From positions 124,001 through 188,000 of the forward strand of contig CAWDZB010000006.1 in assembly GCA_963806685.1 (NCBI GenBank): DNA of 64,000 nucleotides, read 5' to 3'. The notes below the pieces were generated by a model. The model saw only the letters and a program-made list of their open reading frames with translations, searched no databases and was not told the origin of the DNA. A program made the position numbers and the translations under genes. Source of the stretch: DDH964 sp963806685 (GTDB lineage: Bacteria > Desulfobacterota > Desulfuromonadia > Desulfuromonadales > DDH964). This document shows, in pieces, positions 15,515-24,674 of the stretch. The first letter of the stretch is position 1; the number at the start of each line of letters is the position of its first letter.

Positions 15515-18500
15515 TTACTCGAAGGTGATCCGGTAATAGAGATCGGCGCCGCTTTCGTTCCCCATGTTCGATTCGAGCTGCCAGTGATGGCCGAGTTCGT
15601 AGCGTACCCCCACTTGGCTGGTGTTGCTGAAAACCGACTGGCCGAAGCTGATATAAAGCTTGGGACTCAGATACTTGCCGACGGTGACCACCGAGTCGGT
15701 GGTGCTGCCCTTGCCGGTCTCCACGCTGATGACGTCGAGGCCCAGTTGCCGTTTGAGGCGATCCTGCAGCACCTCCGAATCGCCCTTGGAGAGGAGGGCG
15801 CCGGCGGCAGCCATCATCAGGCCGGCCTGATTGCTGCCGTTACCGAGGGGATGACCGAGGACGATGTAGGCAAGGATGTCAGTGTCGGGCATGGCCGGTT
15901 CGGAATAGAGGTGGACTTCGGGGGCGCGGGGCATACCGGTGACGCGAACGCCGGCCTTGACCTCTTCCAGCTGGCGCAGCGCCAGGATATCGAGGGCCGG
16001 CTCCTCCACCGGTCCGCCGGTAAAGACCGCAGTGCCCTTGGTAATCGCCAGCTTCACGCCGTAGGTGGCGTAGTTTCCCTTGGCGACCTCGATGCGTCCC
16101 AGGCCGTGCAATTCCCGTAGGTTGCTCCCCTGGACCAGGACCTCGCCCGTCAGGCGGGCGTCGATCCCTTCGGCCTTTACAAGTACGTGGTCACCGAGGT
16201 GAACCTTGACCTTGAGGGCCATCTCCAGTGTCAACGGTCGCTGCTCAACGGCAGTGGCATCGACGATCACCAGGTCGGGACTGGAGGTGATCGGCGCCTC
16301 TCCCTGACGCCCCCGGATGAGCGCGTCGGGGATCTGCAGGGTGCCGCTGACCTGCAGCTTCCGGCCGCTGCCGGCGATCTGCAGATCGGGGCTGACCGTC
16401 AGCTGCAATTCCGGCAGGTTGACCGCCTTTACGTCGCTCCCCTTAAGAGCCAAGCGATAGGCCCCCGGGGTCAGGCCGCGCAGGGCCACCTCGCCGCTGC
16501 CGTGGAGTACGCCGTTGCCGGAGCGGACCTGGAGGTCCTCCAGCACCAGCCGGTCGCCGGTCAGCTGCAGGTGAACCACGGCGTCCTGCAGCCGGACGCC
16601 AACCATTGGCAGATAGGCACCGGCGCCGGTCAACACTGCGCTCCCGGTCACCCGCGGCACCGCCCAACTGCCGTCGACGGTCAGCTCCAGATGCAGTTCC
16701 CCGCGGCTCTCCTGAATCATCCCGGGGAAGAGACTGCCGAGCAGGCCGTCTTCCTGGAGCCGCCCCTTGAAGGTCCCCCGCAACGTCCCCTTTTGATTGA
16801 GCGTGAGGGGCAGGCGGGCCGGCAGCGGCAACCGCATCTTGCCCTGCACCGTACCGCGGGCGCCGAGTTCCATCGCCAGTTCAGTCTCCAGTGTTTCTTT
16901 TTCCCAGAGCCAGTCGAGGCGCACGGCCTGCAGCGGGGCATAAAATTCCCGGCCGCCGCTGCGCCAGGAACAGCGCCCGCCGCCGATTTCGGCCTGGCCG
17001 GCGGATTTCAGGCGCCATCCCGGTTGCCACTGGGTCTCCCCCTTCAAGGAAAGTTTCCCCTCGAGCCGCATAGCGGCCGGAAGCCAGGGACGGGCCAGGG
17101 CCAGGTCGATTCCCGCCCCTTCGTATGTCAGGCTCCCCCGCGTCGGCCAGCCGGGATGCGCAGGCTCGCTGGACTGCAAAGTACCCGCCAAGTGGCCGCC
17201 GGAGCGCTCCGCCAGGGCCATCCGTCCGCGCAGTCCGGCTGCGTCCCAGTCGAGTTCCAGCTCCATCCGGGTCAGGGTCAACCGGGCTTCGCCCAGGGTC
17301 AACTCAGGCTGGGCGCGGGCAGCTAGGTGAAGAGTCAGGGAACGATCCTCCTGCCAGGTCACCTGACTCTTCCCGGAACTGTGGCCTGAGATCGCCAGGG
17401 GCTTCAGCCAGGGATTGAGCAGGGACAGGTCGAAATCCTGCCAGTTGCCATCGACCATGCCCCGTTTGGGCAGGGCGAGCCGCGGCGGCTGGCTGGACTG
17501 CACCGCACCGCTGAAGTGACCATGGGGACCGAGATCGAGCAGCCAGTTGCCGTCGAGGCCGGCCGCCGTCCAGGCCAGCTTGGACTCTAGCCGCTTCACG
17601 GTCAGTTGCAGTCCATCCCCGGACCAGGTCCCAGCTCCGCTCACGGCACCGTCGAGGGTTACCAGCCGCCCTTGTTGCCAGCGCAGGGCCAGGTTGCCCT
17701 CGGCATTGCCGGAAAGTTCCGCCTCCACCAGCCAAGGGGAGATCCAGCCCAGGGAAAACTGCCTGGTCGTCACCTCCAGCTGGCCGTCGAGGGGCGCCAG
17801 CGCCAGTTCGCCCTTGGTGGTCAGCTGCTGCCCCCGGTCTCCCTGCAGCGCCAGTTCCGACCAGGCGATGCGCCGGGATCCAGCCTCCAGGGTGACCGGC
17901 TGTCCCAGTTGCCAGCGACCGTAACGGGCGTCCTCTGCGTTCAACGCGGCCAGTTCTCCTCGCCAGGCGTCGTCATGCCAACCGCCGGCCAACTGCAGGT
18001 CGGCGTGCCCCCTGGTCCAACGGGCGCGCAGGGCGAGGTGGTGGTCGTCGAGACTCCCCTCGCCGCGCAGTTGCAGGTGCTTGACTCCCCAAGCCCCCCG
18101 GCTGAGGCCCTCGGCTGTCAGGTCCAGTGCCAGCTGGTTCTTTTCCGGCAGCCATTCACCGTTTCCGTCCAGGCTGGCCAGACGCCACCGACCATAGGTC
18201 ACCTGCCGGGCGTTGCCGCTGGCAGCCCCGGCCCATCCTGCCTCCGGCTGCCAGCGCAGCCATCCCTGCAGGCCTCCTTCCCCCGTTACTGCGGCATCCA
18301 CACCTTTGAGGTCCTTGACCTGCAGATCGAAATCGATCCGTTGGGCCAGACTGCCGCTGGCTGCCAGGGAGAGACCGGGGCCCTGCAGCCGGAGGCGGGT
18401 CAGCAGCAGGGTGGCGCCGTCGTAGCCGCCGTCGATCATCCCCTGCAGTTTGAATCCGCGCAACCGGCTCGGAGCGATCCGTGCCTGCCACTGGGCCTGC

Positions 18501-19783
18501 AGCAACATCCCGGCAGGAAAGTCCATCCGCCCCTGCAGGTGGAGGTTGAGGGCTCCGGGCCAGTCGGCGACAACCCGGGCGGGATCGAGATCCTCCCCTT
18601 CCACATCGGTGGTAAGGAAAGGAACGCCCCGCCAGTCGATGTGCAGCCCGCCCCGCACCCCCCCGGTGAGCCATCTGCCGTGCAGATCGTTCAGGTCGAT
18701 TCCCGTCCATCCCCCGTCGAACCGGCCCTGGAGCGCGAGATCGCGCCAGCCTTCGTCGCGGTTGGCGAGGTTGAAGCGGCCGGCATACCCCCGGCTGTCG
18801 ATCCGCCCCTGCAAACTCCCGGAGATGGCTGTGGGAAAACGGGATTCGGGACTCAGGTCGACATCGGACACCTGCAATTCGAGTTCGAAGGCCGGGCCGG
18901 TGGTGGCCGCGACCAACCGTCCCGTACCGACCCCTTTTCCCTTCAGCCCCTGGCGGGTCAGCTGCAGTTGGGGGAAGAACAGCTCTTGACTGCGCAGTTC
19001 AAGGTCGGTGGTGACTTGGAGCTGCGGTTCTGTCCCCCAGGCTGCGGCAGCCTGCAGTTCCCCGCGCAGGGGAATGGCTTTTTCCCCTTCCCGCAGCTTG
19101 AGATGTATGCGCCCCCCCGGAATGCTGGCCAGGCTCCCTCCGCGGTTCGGCGCAAACTGTAGTTGCGCCTCGATGCGGCGATGCGCCAGATCAACCGACA
19201 GGTCGCCGCCCAGGCGGCCGTCGGCGTTGACCAGCTCGAGCGCCTTCGCCCGCAAGGTACCGCCCCGCCAGCTCAAGTCCGCGTTCAGCCCTTCGAGTTC
19301 GAAGGGGGTTGTCTGCCCCGAGCGGATCTGCAGCCCGGTCACCGCCAGCCGATCGACGCGGGCCCGTAAATGGAGCGGCCAAAACTGAAGCTGCGGCCAG
19401 GCAATGCCGGGCCACTTACCACCTCCGCCTCCGGGAGCAGGCTCGGCCGCTGCGGAAGTGACCAGTTCGATTTCGTCGATCCGCAGTCGGGAGATCCACA
19501 CCTCTCCCCGCAGCAGGCCGAGGGGCTGCCAGCGCAGTTCCAGCCGCCGAACTGTTACGCTCTCGCCTGGCCCGCGATAGGCCATTCCGGTCAGCACCAG
19601 CCGGTCGACCAGGCGCCCCTCGACCCCTTCCAGCACCAGGGTGCCCGGCAGCAGGCGCGCACAGTTCGACACCAGCCAGCGGGCCCCGCTGCTGCTCCAG
19701 CCCAGCCAGACCACCCCGGCCGCCGCCAGCAGCAGGACACCGAGCAATCCCAGGAGCCATCCACGCAGCCGCCGGCTCACCAT
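15515..19783 (-). CDS. tamB: translocation and assembly module inner-membrane protein TamB
   Basis: 1422 residues from ATG 19783 (MVSRRLRGWLLGLLGVLLLAA), a signal anchor followed by an immense run of beta-strand-rich repeats. The C-terminal TamB/DUF490 domain is recognisable (ILAYIVLGHPLG, LGLDVISVETG, VTVGKYLSPKLYISFGQS). TamB spans the periplasm as a hydrophobic groove and works with TamA in outer-membrane protein or lipid transfer. The ATG overlaps the tamA stop by seven bases. The open frame runs on to 19969, but those codons are antiparallel to tamA coding and lack a signal anchor. Confidence 0.92.
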   Translation of the reverse strand: MVSRRLRGWLLGLLGVLLLAAAGVVWLGWSSSGARWLVSNCARLLPGTLVLEGVEGRLVDRLVLTGMAYRGPGESVTVRRLELRWQPLGLLRGEVWISRLRIDEIELVTSAAAEPAPGGGGGKWPGIAWPQLQFWPLHLRARVDRLAVTGLQIRSGQTTPFELEGLNADLSWRGGTLRAKALELVNADGRLGGDLSVDLAHRRIEAQLQFAPNRGGSLASIPGGRIHLKLREGEKAIPLRGELQAAAAWGTEPQLQVTTDLELRSQELFFPQLQLTRQGLKGKGVGTGRLVAATTGPAFELELQVSDVDLSPESRFPTAISGSLQGRIDSRGYAGRFNLANRDEGWRDLALQGRFDGGWTGIDLNDLHGRWLTGGVRGGLHIDWRGVPFLTTDVEGEDLDPARVVADWPGALNLHLQGRMDFPAGMLLQAQWQARIAPSRLRGFKLQGMIDGGYDGATLLLTRLRLQGPGLSLAASGSLAQRIDFDLQVKDLKGVDAAVTGEGGLQGWLRWQPEAGWAGAASGNARQVTYGRWRLASLDGNGEWLPEKNQLALDLTAEGLSRGAWGVKHLQLRGEGSLDDHHLALRARWTRGHADLQLAGGWHDDAWRGELAALNAEDARYGRWQLGQPVTLEAGSRRIAWSELALQGDRGQQLTTKGELALAPLDGQLEVTTRQFSLGWISPWLVEAELSGNAEGNLALRWQQGRLVTLDGAVSGAGTWSGDGLQLTVKRLESKLAWTAAGLDGNWLLDLGPHGHFSGAVQSSQPPRLALPKRGMVDGNWQDFDLSLLNPWLKPLAISGHSSGKSQVTWQEDRSLTLHLAARAQPELTLGEARLTLTRMELELDWDAAGLRGRMALAERSGGHLAGTLQSSEPAHPGWPTRGSLTYEGAGIDLALARPWLPAAMRLEGKLSLKGETQWQPGWRLKSAGQAEIGGGRCSWRSGGREFYAPLQAVRLDWLWEKETLETELAMELGARGTVQGKMRLPLPARLPLTLNQKGTLRGTFKGRLQEDGLLGSLFPGMIQESRGELHLELTVDGSWAVPRVTGSAVLTGAGAYLPMVGVRLQDAVVHLQLTGDRLVLEDLQVRSGNGVLHGSGEVALRGLTPGAYRLALKGSDVKAVNLPELQLTVSPDLQIAGSGRKLQVSGTLQIPDALIRGRQGEAPITSSPDLVIVDATAVEQRPLTLEMALKVKVHLGDHVLVKAEGIDARLTGEVLVQGSNLRELHGLGRIEVAKGNYATYGVKLAITKGTAVFTGGPVEEPALDILALRQLEEVKAGVRVTGMPRAPEVHLYSEPAMPDTDILAYIVLGHPLGNGSNQAGLMMAAAGALLSKGDSEVLQDRLKRQLGLDVISVETGKGSTTDSVVTVGKYLSPKLYISFGQSVFSNTSQVGVRYELGHHWQLESNMGNESGADLYYRITFE

Positions 19784-21510
19784 GAGAACCCCACGCTGAA
19801 GTGCACCCGGTAGACCCCGCTTCGCCCGCCGACCCGCCGGGCGAGATCGAGATGAATGGGTCCGACCAAGGTGTAGTAGCGAAGCCCGATGCCGGCCCCT
19901 TCGGCCCACTGCAGGTTGGCCAGGGAATTGAAGGCATTCCCCGCATCGTAAAATCCCGCCACTCCCCAATGTTCGCCGATCGCCCGCTCCAGCTCGAGGC
20001 TGCCGACCAGCAGCTGTTTGCCGCCCACCACTTCCCCGCTGGCATCGCGGGGACCCAAGGACTGGTAGGAATAGCCGCGCACGCTCTGGTCGCCGCCGGC
20101 AAAAAAACGCAGCGAAGCAGGGATTTCCGCCAGGCGGTCGCTCAGCAGGGTCGTCGCCCCCCGCACCCGGGCGAGCAGCGACAGCCGCCAGGGTAGCGGC
20201 AATAACAGGTTGGCGTCGCCGATGATCTGCAGCAGCTTGGTATCCGATAGGAGCGCCGGATGGGTGCCGCGAACCTCCAGGTTCAACCGATAGCCGCTGA
20301 GCGGCCGGATCGGATCGGAGACACTGCGCAGGGTCAGGCGGCCGCCGGGGATCAGCAGCCGGGAGCGGTTGTCGGTCAGTCCGACCTGGTAATCCTCCCG
20401 CAGCAGCTGGATATAGAGCGAACCGAGGAGCTGATCGCCCAATCGCTGAATCCGTTCCAGTTCGACGCTTTCCTTGCTGCTCGTATAGGTTTCGGTCTTT
20501 TCCCGGTTGTATTTGATGTGGAGGGCGGTGAGATCATCCAGGGCGGTAGGACTCGGAATCAGGTAATCGGCCCCCACCGTCTGCTTGACCTGAGAGAGCC
20601 CGGTTTCGAGTTTGAGCTCGTGCCCGAGATGGAAAATATTGACGTCCTGGTAGCGCAGCGATCCGCGCACCCCGGTGTCGGTGCCGTAGCCGATTCCCGG
20701 GCGGAGCCGGCGGCGGTCGGAAGGAACCAGCTGGATGCCGACGGGAACATCCTGGCCGGACGCCAGTTGCCGCTGCGGGGTGATCAGGATCTCCCTGAAG
20801 CGGTCGGAGTCGAGAAAGTTGAGCTGGGTTTTCCCCAGAAGCTGGTATTTGAAGCGTTCACCGGTGTGAAAAGCGAGGTAGCGTTTGAGGAACCGGTCGG
20901 GATAATCGGGGGCGCCGTGGATCAACGGCCGCCCGAAAAAATAGAGGGGGCCGGTAGCCAGTTCCAGCTCGATATCGGCCCGGTGATCACTTCGGAAAAC
21001 CGCCAGGCGGTGGGTTATGAAATCTGCATCGAGGTAACCGAGATCGATGGCCCGCGACTTGATGCTCCCCTTCCCCGTCTCGTAACGGTCCTGGCGCAGC
21101 ACCTCGCCGGAATGCAGCGGGAAGTCGGCTACCAGACGCTGCAATTCCGCTTCGCCGCGCCCCGGCCCGCTCAGGACCACATGCACGGTGGCGACCCGCA
21201 CCGGTTCCCCGGGGGTGATGGCGACATCGAGCAGATACTGCTCCTCGCCCCGGGGCTGCAGCTCGGCAGCGACCTCAGGGGCAAAGTAGCCGAAAGGCTC
21301 CAGCGCCGACCGGACCAGTTCCGGAACCTGGCGGCGAAAGCGTTCCAGCCAGAGACGGTCGAAATGGCCGTCCTTGACCAGACCCGGGGGCGGTGTAAGC
21401 GCTGCGCGGACATTCTCCAGCGCTGCTCCCTCCAGGCCGTGGATACGGATATCCAGGGGCTCGGCAGCGCGGGACGTGCCGCTCCAGAACAGCAGCAGCA
21501 TCAGGAACAA
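19777..21510 (-). CDS. tamA: outer-membrane assembly protein TamA (Omp85 family)
   Basis: About 577 residues. An N-terminal signal sequence (ends WSGTSRA|AEPLD) precedes POTRA-like repeats and a 16-strand Omp85 barrel with the conserved lid-lock motif SVRGYSY (VRGF equivalent) and a final strand ending in aromatic FSW. TTG 21510 is chosen because GGAGG sits six bases upstream; ATG 21501 is the alternative. Upstream codons encode a basic RWRR that would improve the signal peptide, so a non-standard earlier start is possible. The frame continues far upstream but overlaps the SRPBCC gene and is not coding there. It is coupled to tamB downstream. Confidence 0.9.
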   Translation of the reverse strand: MFLMLLLFWSGTSRAAEPLDIRIHGLEGAALENVRAALTPPPGLVKDGHFDRLWLERFRRQVPELVRSALEPFGYFAPEVAAELQPRGEEQYLLDVAITPGEPVRVATVHVVLSGPGRGEAELQRLVADFPLHSGEVLRQDRYETGKGSIKSRAIDLGYLDADFITHRLAVFRSDHRADIELELATGPLYFFGRPLIHGAPDYPDRFLKRYLAFHTGERFKYQLLGKTQLNFLDSDRFREILITPQRQLASGQDVPVGIQLVPSDRRRLRPGIGYGTDTGVRGSLRYQDVNIFHLGHELKLETGLSQVKQTVGADYLIPSPTALDDLTALHIKYNREKTETYTSSKESVELERIQRLGDQLLGSLYIQLLREDYQVGLTDNRSRLLIPGGRLTLRSVSDPIRPLSGYRLNLEVRGTHPALLSDTKLLQIIGDANLLLPLPWRLSLLARVRGATTLLSDRLAEIPASLRFFAGGDQSVRGYSYQSLGPRDASGEVVGGKQLLVGSLELERAIGEHWGVAGFYDAGNAFNSLANLQWAEGAGIGLRYYTLVGPIHLDLARRVGGRSGVYRVHFSVGFSW

Positions 21511-21560
21511 GGCCAGCCTCCGCCACCGGAAGAAGCAACAGGAAATGGCGACTCGTGTAC

Positions 21561-22025
21561 TCAGGGCAACTCTCCGAAACGGGCGGCGAGAATTTCGCGG
21601 CGGTAGGCGAATATTTCCTGCAGGCGCCCCTCGATCAGCCAGCGATGGAAAAGTTGGCCGACGGGCCCGAGGGGCAGCCGGTAATGGACCAGGTCGGTCA
21701 TCTCCACCCCGCCGGCGCAGGGTAGGAAATGGTGCTGATGATGCCAGAAGCGGAAGGGGCCGAATCGCTGCTCGTCGACAAAGAACGCTCCCTCCCGCAA
21801 ATGGGTGATTTCGGTGGTCCAGCTGATGGCCGCTCCGACCAAGGGGCGAATCCGGTAACTGACGATGAGCCCCGGATAGATGGTGGCGGGCAGCGGGCTG
21901 GCAATCTCGAAGGCCAGCCCGGGCGGCGTGATCGACGCCAGGTTGGCCGGGTCGGAGAAGAAGGTCCAAGCCGCCTCGCTCGACAGCGCCAGGCGCTGGC
22001 AAACCTCCAGCCGATGCAGTCTCAT
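21561..22025 (-). CDS. SRPBCC-family ligand-binding protein
   Basis: 154 residues. The pattern ALSSEAAWTFFSDPANLASITPP is the START/Bet v1 opening, found in proteins often annotated as cell-division inhibitor or polyketide-cyclase-like. The later region VEMTDLVHYRLPLGPVG and the C-terminal helix fit the helix-grip fold. No catalytic residue is evident. Its ATG overlaps the stop of the SDR/DUF2867 gene (ATGA). The two families frequently occur together, suggesting a shared lipid or isoprenoid ligand, which is inference. Confidence 0.85.
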   Translation of the reverse strand: MRLHRLEVCQRLALSSEAAWTFFSDPANLASITPPGLAFEIASPLPATIYPGLIVSYRIRPLVGAAISWTTEITHLREGAFFVDEQRFGPFRFWHHQHHFLPCAGGVEMTDLVHYRLPLGPVGQLFHRWLIEGRLQEIFAYRREILAARFGELP

Positions 22026-23539
22026 GGCTCCCCTCTGTCATCGGGCTGAAGGCGCTCGGGACCGCGCAGAGGCCGCTCGCCGAGGGCCTGCGCCAGGCCG
22101 CGCAGCATCCCGGAGAAGACCAGGCCGTGGAAGGGGGTGACCAACCACCAGTAGAGGAGGCCCCATAGCCCTCGGGGACGGAAACGGGCCACCTGGCGCA
22201 GTTCGGTCCCCTCCGCTGCCGGCCGCAGGATAAATTCCAGCGACGCCTCCCCGGGGACCTTCATCTCCGCGACCAGGAGCAGTCGACGCGGCGCCTCCAC
22301 AGCCGCCACCCGCCAGAAATCGAGGGCATCTCCCACCTGCAGCACCGCCCCGTCACGCCGGCCCCGGCGCAGGCCGACCCCGCCGAGCAGGCGATCGACG
22401 GCGCCGCGCAGGGACCAGAGCCAGTTGGCATAATACCAACCGGTGGCGCCGCCGATGCGGATCACCGCCGCCCAGGCAAGGGCGGGGGAGGACGCCAGTA
22501 GCATACGCCGCCCGTCCCGGAACAGGGTTCCCCCCGCCCAGCGCGGATCACCGTCTATCCCCCACTCGGCCGGCGGCAGATTGCCGGCATCGGTCCAGGA
22601 ACTCTCCACCTGCTGCTGGCGCAGCCGCTCCAGGGCGAGCCGGATGGCAATCCGGCAGTCGAGCAGTGGTTGAGGGATGAGGGTGGCCAGCCGGTTTTCC
22701 TGGCAGAGCACCGGGTTGGCCAGCCCCTCGGCCAGGGGCCGAGCCAGGCCAGCCGGGACCGGCGTCACCAGATGGATCCAGTAGGAGCTCAGGCGGGGCG
22801 TCAAAACCGGCACCGGCAGGATGAGGCGGCGTTGCAGGCCAGCCTCCTCGGCATAGATCGTCATCAGTTCGCGGTAGGTGACGATATGCGGCTGACCGAT
22901 ATCGAAGGTCTTGCCAACGCTCTCCGGACATTCGAGGCAGCTTATCAGGTAGGTGAGGACATTGCGGATCGCGATCGGCTGGCAGGGGGTATCGATCCAG
23001 CGCGGGGTGATCATCACCGGCAGGCGCTCGACCAGGTAGCGGAGGATTTCGAAGGAGGCGCTCCCCGAGCCGATGATCATCGCCGCGCGCAGCACGGTAA
23101 CCGGGACCGGACCGGATTGCAGCAGCCGGGCAACCTCCGCCCGCGACCGCAGGTGCCGGCTTAGTCCCGGGTGGTCCTCACCGAGACCGCCGAGGTAAAT
23201 GATCCGCGCGATGCCGGCGGCGCTTGCTGCGGCTGCGACGTGTCGGGCCGCTGCGCGGTCGGCCCCCTCAAAATCGCGCCCAGGGGAGGACATGGAATGG
23301 ACCAGATAGTAGAGGACCGCGACCCCGCGCATGGCGCTTTCCAAGGATTCCGGCTGCAGGACATCGGCCTCGGCGAACTCCACCGCGGGATGACCGGCCC
23401 AGCTGCGGCCGCGCAGCTTGGCGAGGCTGCGTCCGATCGCCCGCACCCGGTAACCGGCGGCCAGCAGCCGCGGCACCAGGCGACCGCCGACGTAGCCGGT
23501 GGCGCCCAGAACCGCCAGGGTGCCCTTTTCCTGATCCAT
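22022..23539 (-). CDS. SDR-family oxidoreductase with C-terminal DUF2867 domain
   Basis: 505 residues. The N-terminal NAD(P)-binding Rossmann fold, LGATGYVGGRLVPRLL, is an atypical SDR of the NmrA/epimerase type. It is followed by an epimerase-like middle region (YLVHSMSS, IIYLGGLGED) and, from about residue 340, a DUF2867 domain (GDALDFWRVAAVEAPRRLLL; FRPRGLWGLLYWW). The usual catalytic Y-x3-K is not clearly present, so it may be a redox-inactive binder or a non-classical reductase. It precedes the SRPBCC gene with a four-base overlap. Substrate unknown. Confidence 0.87.
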   Translation of the reverse strand: MDQEKGTLAVLGATGYVGGRLVPRLLAAGYRVRAIGRSLAKLRGRSWAGHPAVEFAEADVLQPESLESAMRGVAVLYYLVHSMSSPGRDFEGADRAAARHVAAAASAAGIARIIYLGGLGEDHPGLSRHLRSRAEVARLLQSGPVPVTVLRAAMIIGSGSASFEILRYLVERLPVMITPRWIDTPCQPIAIRNVLTYLISCLECPESVGKTFDIGQPHIVTYRELMTIYAEEAGLQRRLILPVPVLTPRLSSYWIHLVTPVPAGLARPLAEGLANPVLCQENRLATLIPQPLLDCRIAIRLALERLRQQQVESSWTDAGNLPPAEWGIDGDPRWAGGTLFRDGRRMLLASSPALAWAAVIRIGGATGWYYANWLWSLRGAVDRLLGGVGLRRGRRDGAVLQVGDALDFWRVAAVEAPRRLLLVAEMKVPGEASLEFILRPAAEGTELRQVARFRPRGLWGLLYWWLVTPFHGLVFSGMLRGLAQALGERPLRGPERLQPDDRGEP

Positions 23540-23673
23540 GTGCCTCTCCTCTGCCGGATGGCCGCCAGCAACGCCGCGCGGCGTCGCAGCTTAAAGTCTA
23601 AACCAGAGGGAAAGGCCTGCAACCGAAAGGGGCCGGTGGCCAGGTTCATTGTTGGACACAGGAGGGATGAAAT

Positions 23674-24015
23674 TTACTGGCCGAGATCGCGCAGGAACTT
23701 GAGAACTTCCTGGAGGGATTTGTTGGCTTCCTGTTCGGCCCTGGCGGTGGTCTCCTCGGCCCGGCCGGCCGCCGCTTCCGCCCGTGCCGCCGCCGCTTCA
23801 GTCCGCGTCGCCGCCGCTTCCGCCCGATCCGCCGCTTTTTCGTTGCGCTCGGCGGCGGCTTCGTTGCGTGTCGCGGCCTTCTCGCCCCGCTCGGCCGCAG
23901 CGGTTACCCGATCCATCCGGGCCCGGTCGGCGTCGGTGAGAATCAGTACCGGGCAGCCGCCCAGTAGCAGGGCCAGGGCAACGGCAGCGGATAGTTTCGC
24001 GGGGAACAGAGACAT
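23674..24015 (-). CDS. small heptad-repeat lipoprotein
   Basis: 113 residues with a signal peptide and lipobox LLLGGC. After VLILTDADRARMDR comes a run of eight consecutive seven-residue units of the type x-R-x-E-x-A-A (ERGEKAA, TRNEAAA, ERNEKAA, DRAEAAA, TRTEAAA, ARAEAAA, GRAEETT, ARAEQEA). This predicts a long straight coiled coil or alpha-helical rod anchored in the outer membrane, comparable in architecture to Lpp-type lipoproteins but without their C-terminal Lys. The start is ATG 24015. It stands apart from neighbours, 134 bases from the SDR gene and 69 from rdgB. Confidence 0.8.
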   Translation of the reverse strand: MSLFPAKLSAAVALALLLGGCPVLILTDADRARMDRVTAAAERGEKAATRNEAAAERNEKAADRAEAAATRTEAAAARAEAAAGRAEETTARAEQEANKSLQEVLKFLRDLGQ

Positions 24016-24083
24016 GGGCGGGAACTCCGTTAGGGATGAAAGTGGACCGGCGGGGCATCCGAATCAACCCCGATGGTCAAAGC

Positions 24084-24674
24084 TTACCTGTTTTTTTGCA
24101 GCCAGTCGAGGACCTGGCGCAAAGCCTGGCCCCGATGGCTGATCCGGTTCTTGACCTCGAGCGGAAGCTCGGCGAGGGTTTTCCCGTATTCCCGAACCAG
24201 AAACAGAGGGTCGTAGCCAAATCCCTCTGAGCCGCGGGGCTTATCGAGCAGCACTCCCTCCAGGCGCCCCTCGAAGTTCTGGCACTCCCCGTTCGGGAGG
24301 CACAGGGCCATGACGCAGCAGAAGGCCGCTTGGCGCGACGCGGTGGGAATTCCCTGCAGGGCCGCCAACAATTTTCGGTTGTTGGCGCCGTCGTCGGCCT
24401 CGGGTCCTGCGAAGCGGGCGGAATGGACCCCCGGAGCGCCGTCCAGCGCGGACACTGTCAGTCCGGAGTCGTCGGCCAGGGTCAGTCGGCCGCTGAAACG
24501 GGCCAGGGCCAGCGCCTTCTTGAAGGCATTCTCGGCAAAGGTCGCTCCGTCCTCCACCACCACCGGCGCACCGGGGAAGGCATCGAGGCCGAGCACTTCG
24601 ATTCCGCGGTCGGCGCAGAGCCGCCGGATTTCCCTGAGCTTCCCCTGGTTGCCGGTGGCGACAACGACTTCCAT
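24084..24674 (-). CDS. rdgB: XTP/dITP diphosphatase (non-canonical purine NTP pyrophosphatase)
   Basis: 196 residues from ATG 24674, which has GGAGG four to five bases upstream; an in-frame GTG at 24677 adds one residue. Motifs are VVATGNQGKLREI (nucleotide pocket), LADDSGL (metal ligands) and GSEGFGYDPLF. It removes ITP and XTP from the nucleotide pool. The start overlaps the stop of rph. The rph-rdgB order is widely conserved in bacteria and supports both calls. Confidence 0.97.
   Translation of the reverse strand: MEVVVATGNQGKLREIRRLCADRGIEVLGLDAFPGAPVVVEDGATFAENAFKKALALARFSGRLTLADDSGLTVSALDGAPGVHSARFAGPEADDGANNRKLLAALQGIPTASRQAAFCCVMALCLPNGECQNFEGRLEGVLLDKPRGSEGFGYDPLFLVREYGKTLAELPLEVKNRISHRGQALRQVLDWLQKNR

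Noticed and set aside
15515..19969. TamB open frame extended to 1484 residues
   Set aside because: The first 62 codons lie inside tamA on the same strand in another frame and lack the signal anchor found at ATG 19783.
19777..22041. A 754-residue reading of tamA
   Set aside because: The N-terminal 175 residues are Arg/Pro-rich shadow coding over the SRPBCC gene; the signal peptide and SD point to about 21510.
23750..23900. Repeats resembling a CRISPR or tandem DNA array
   Set aside because: They are the heptad-coding region of a lipoprotein; units are contiguous, without spacers.
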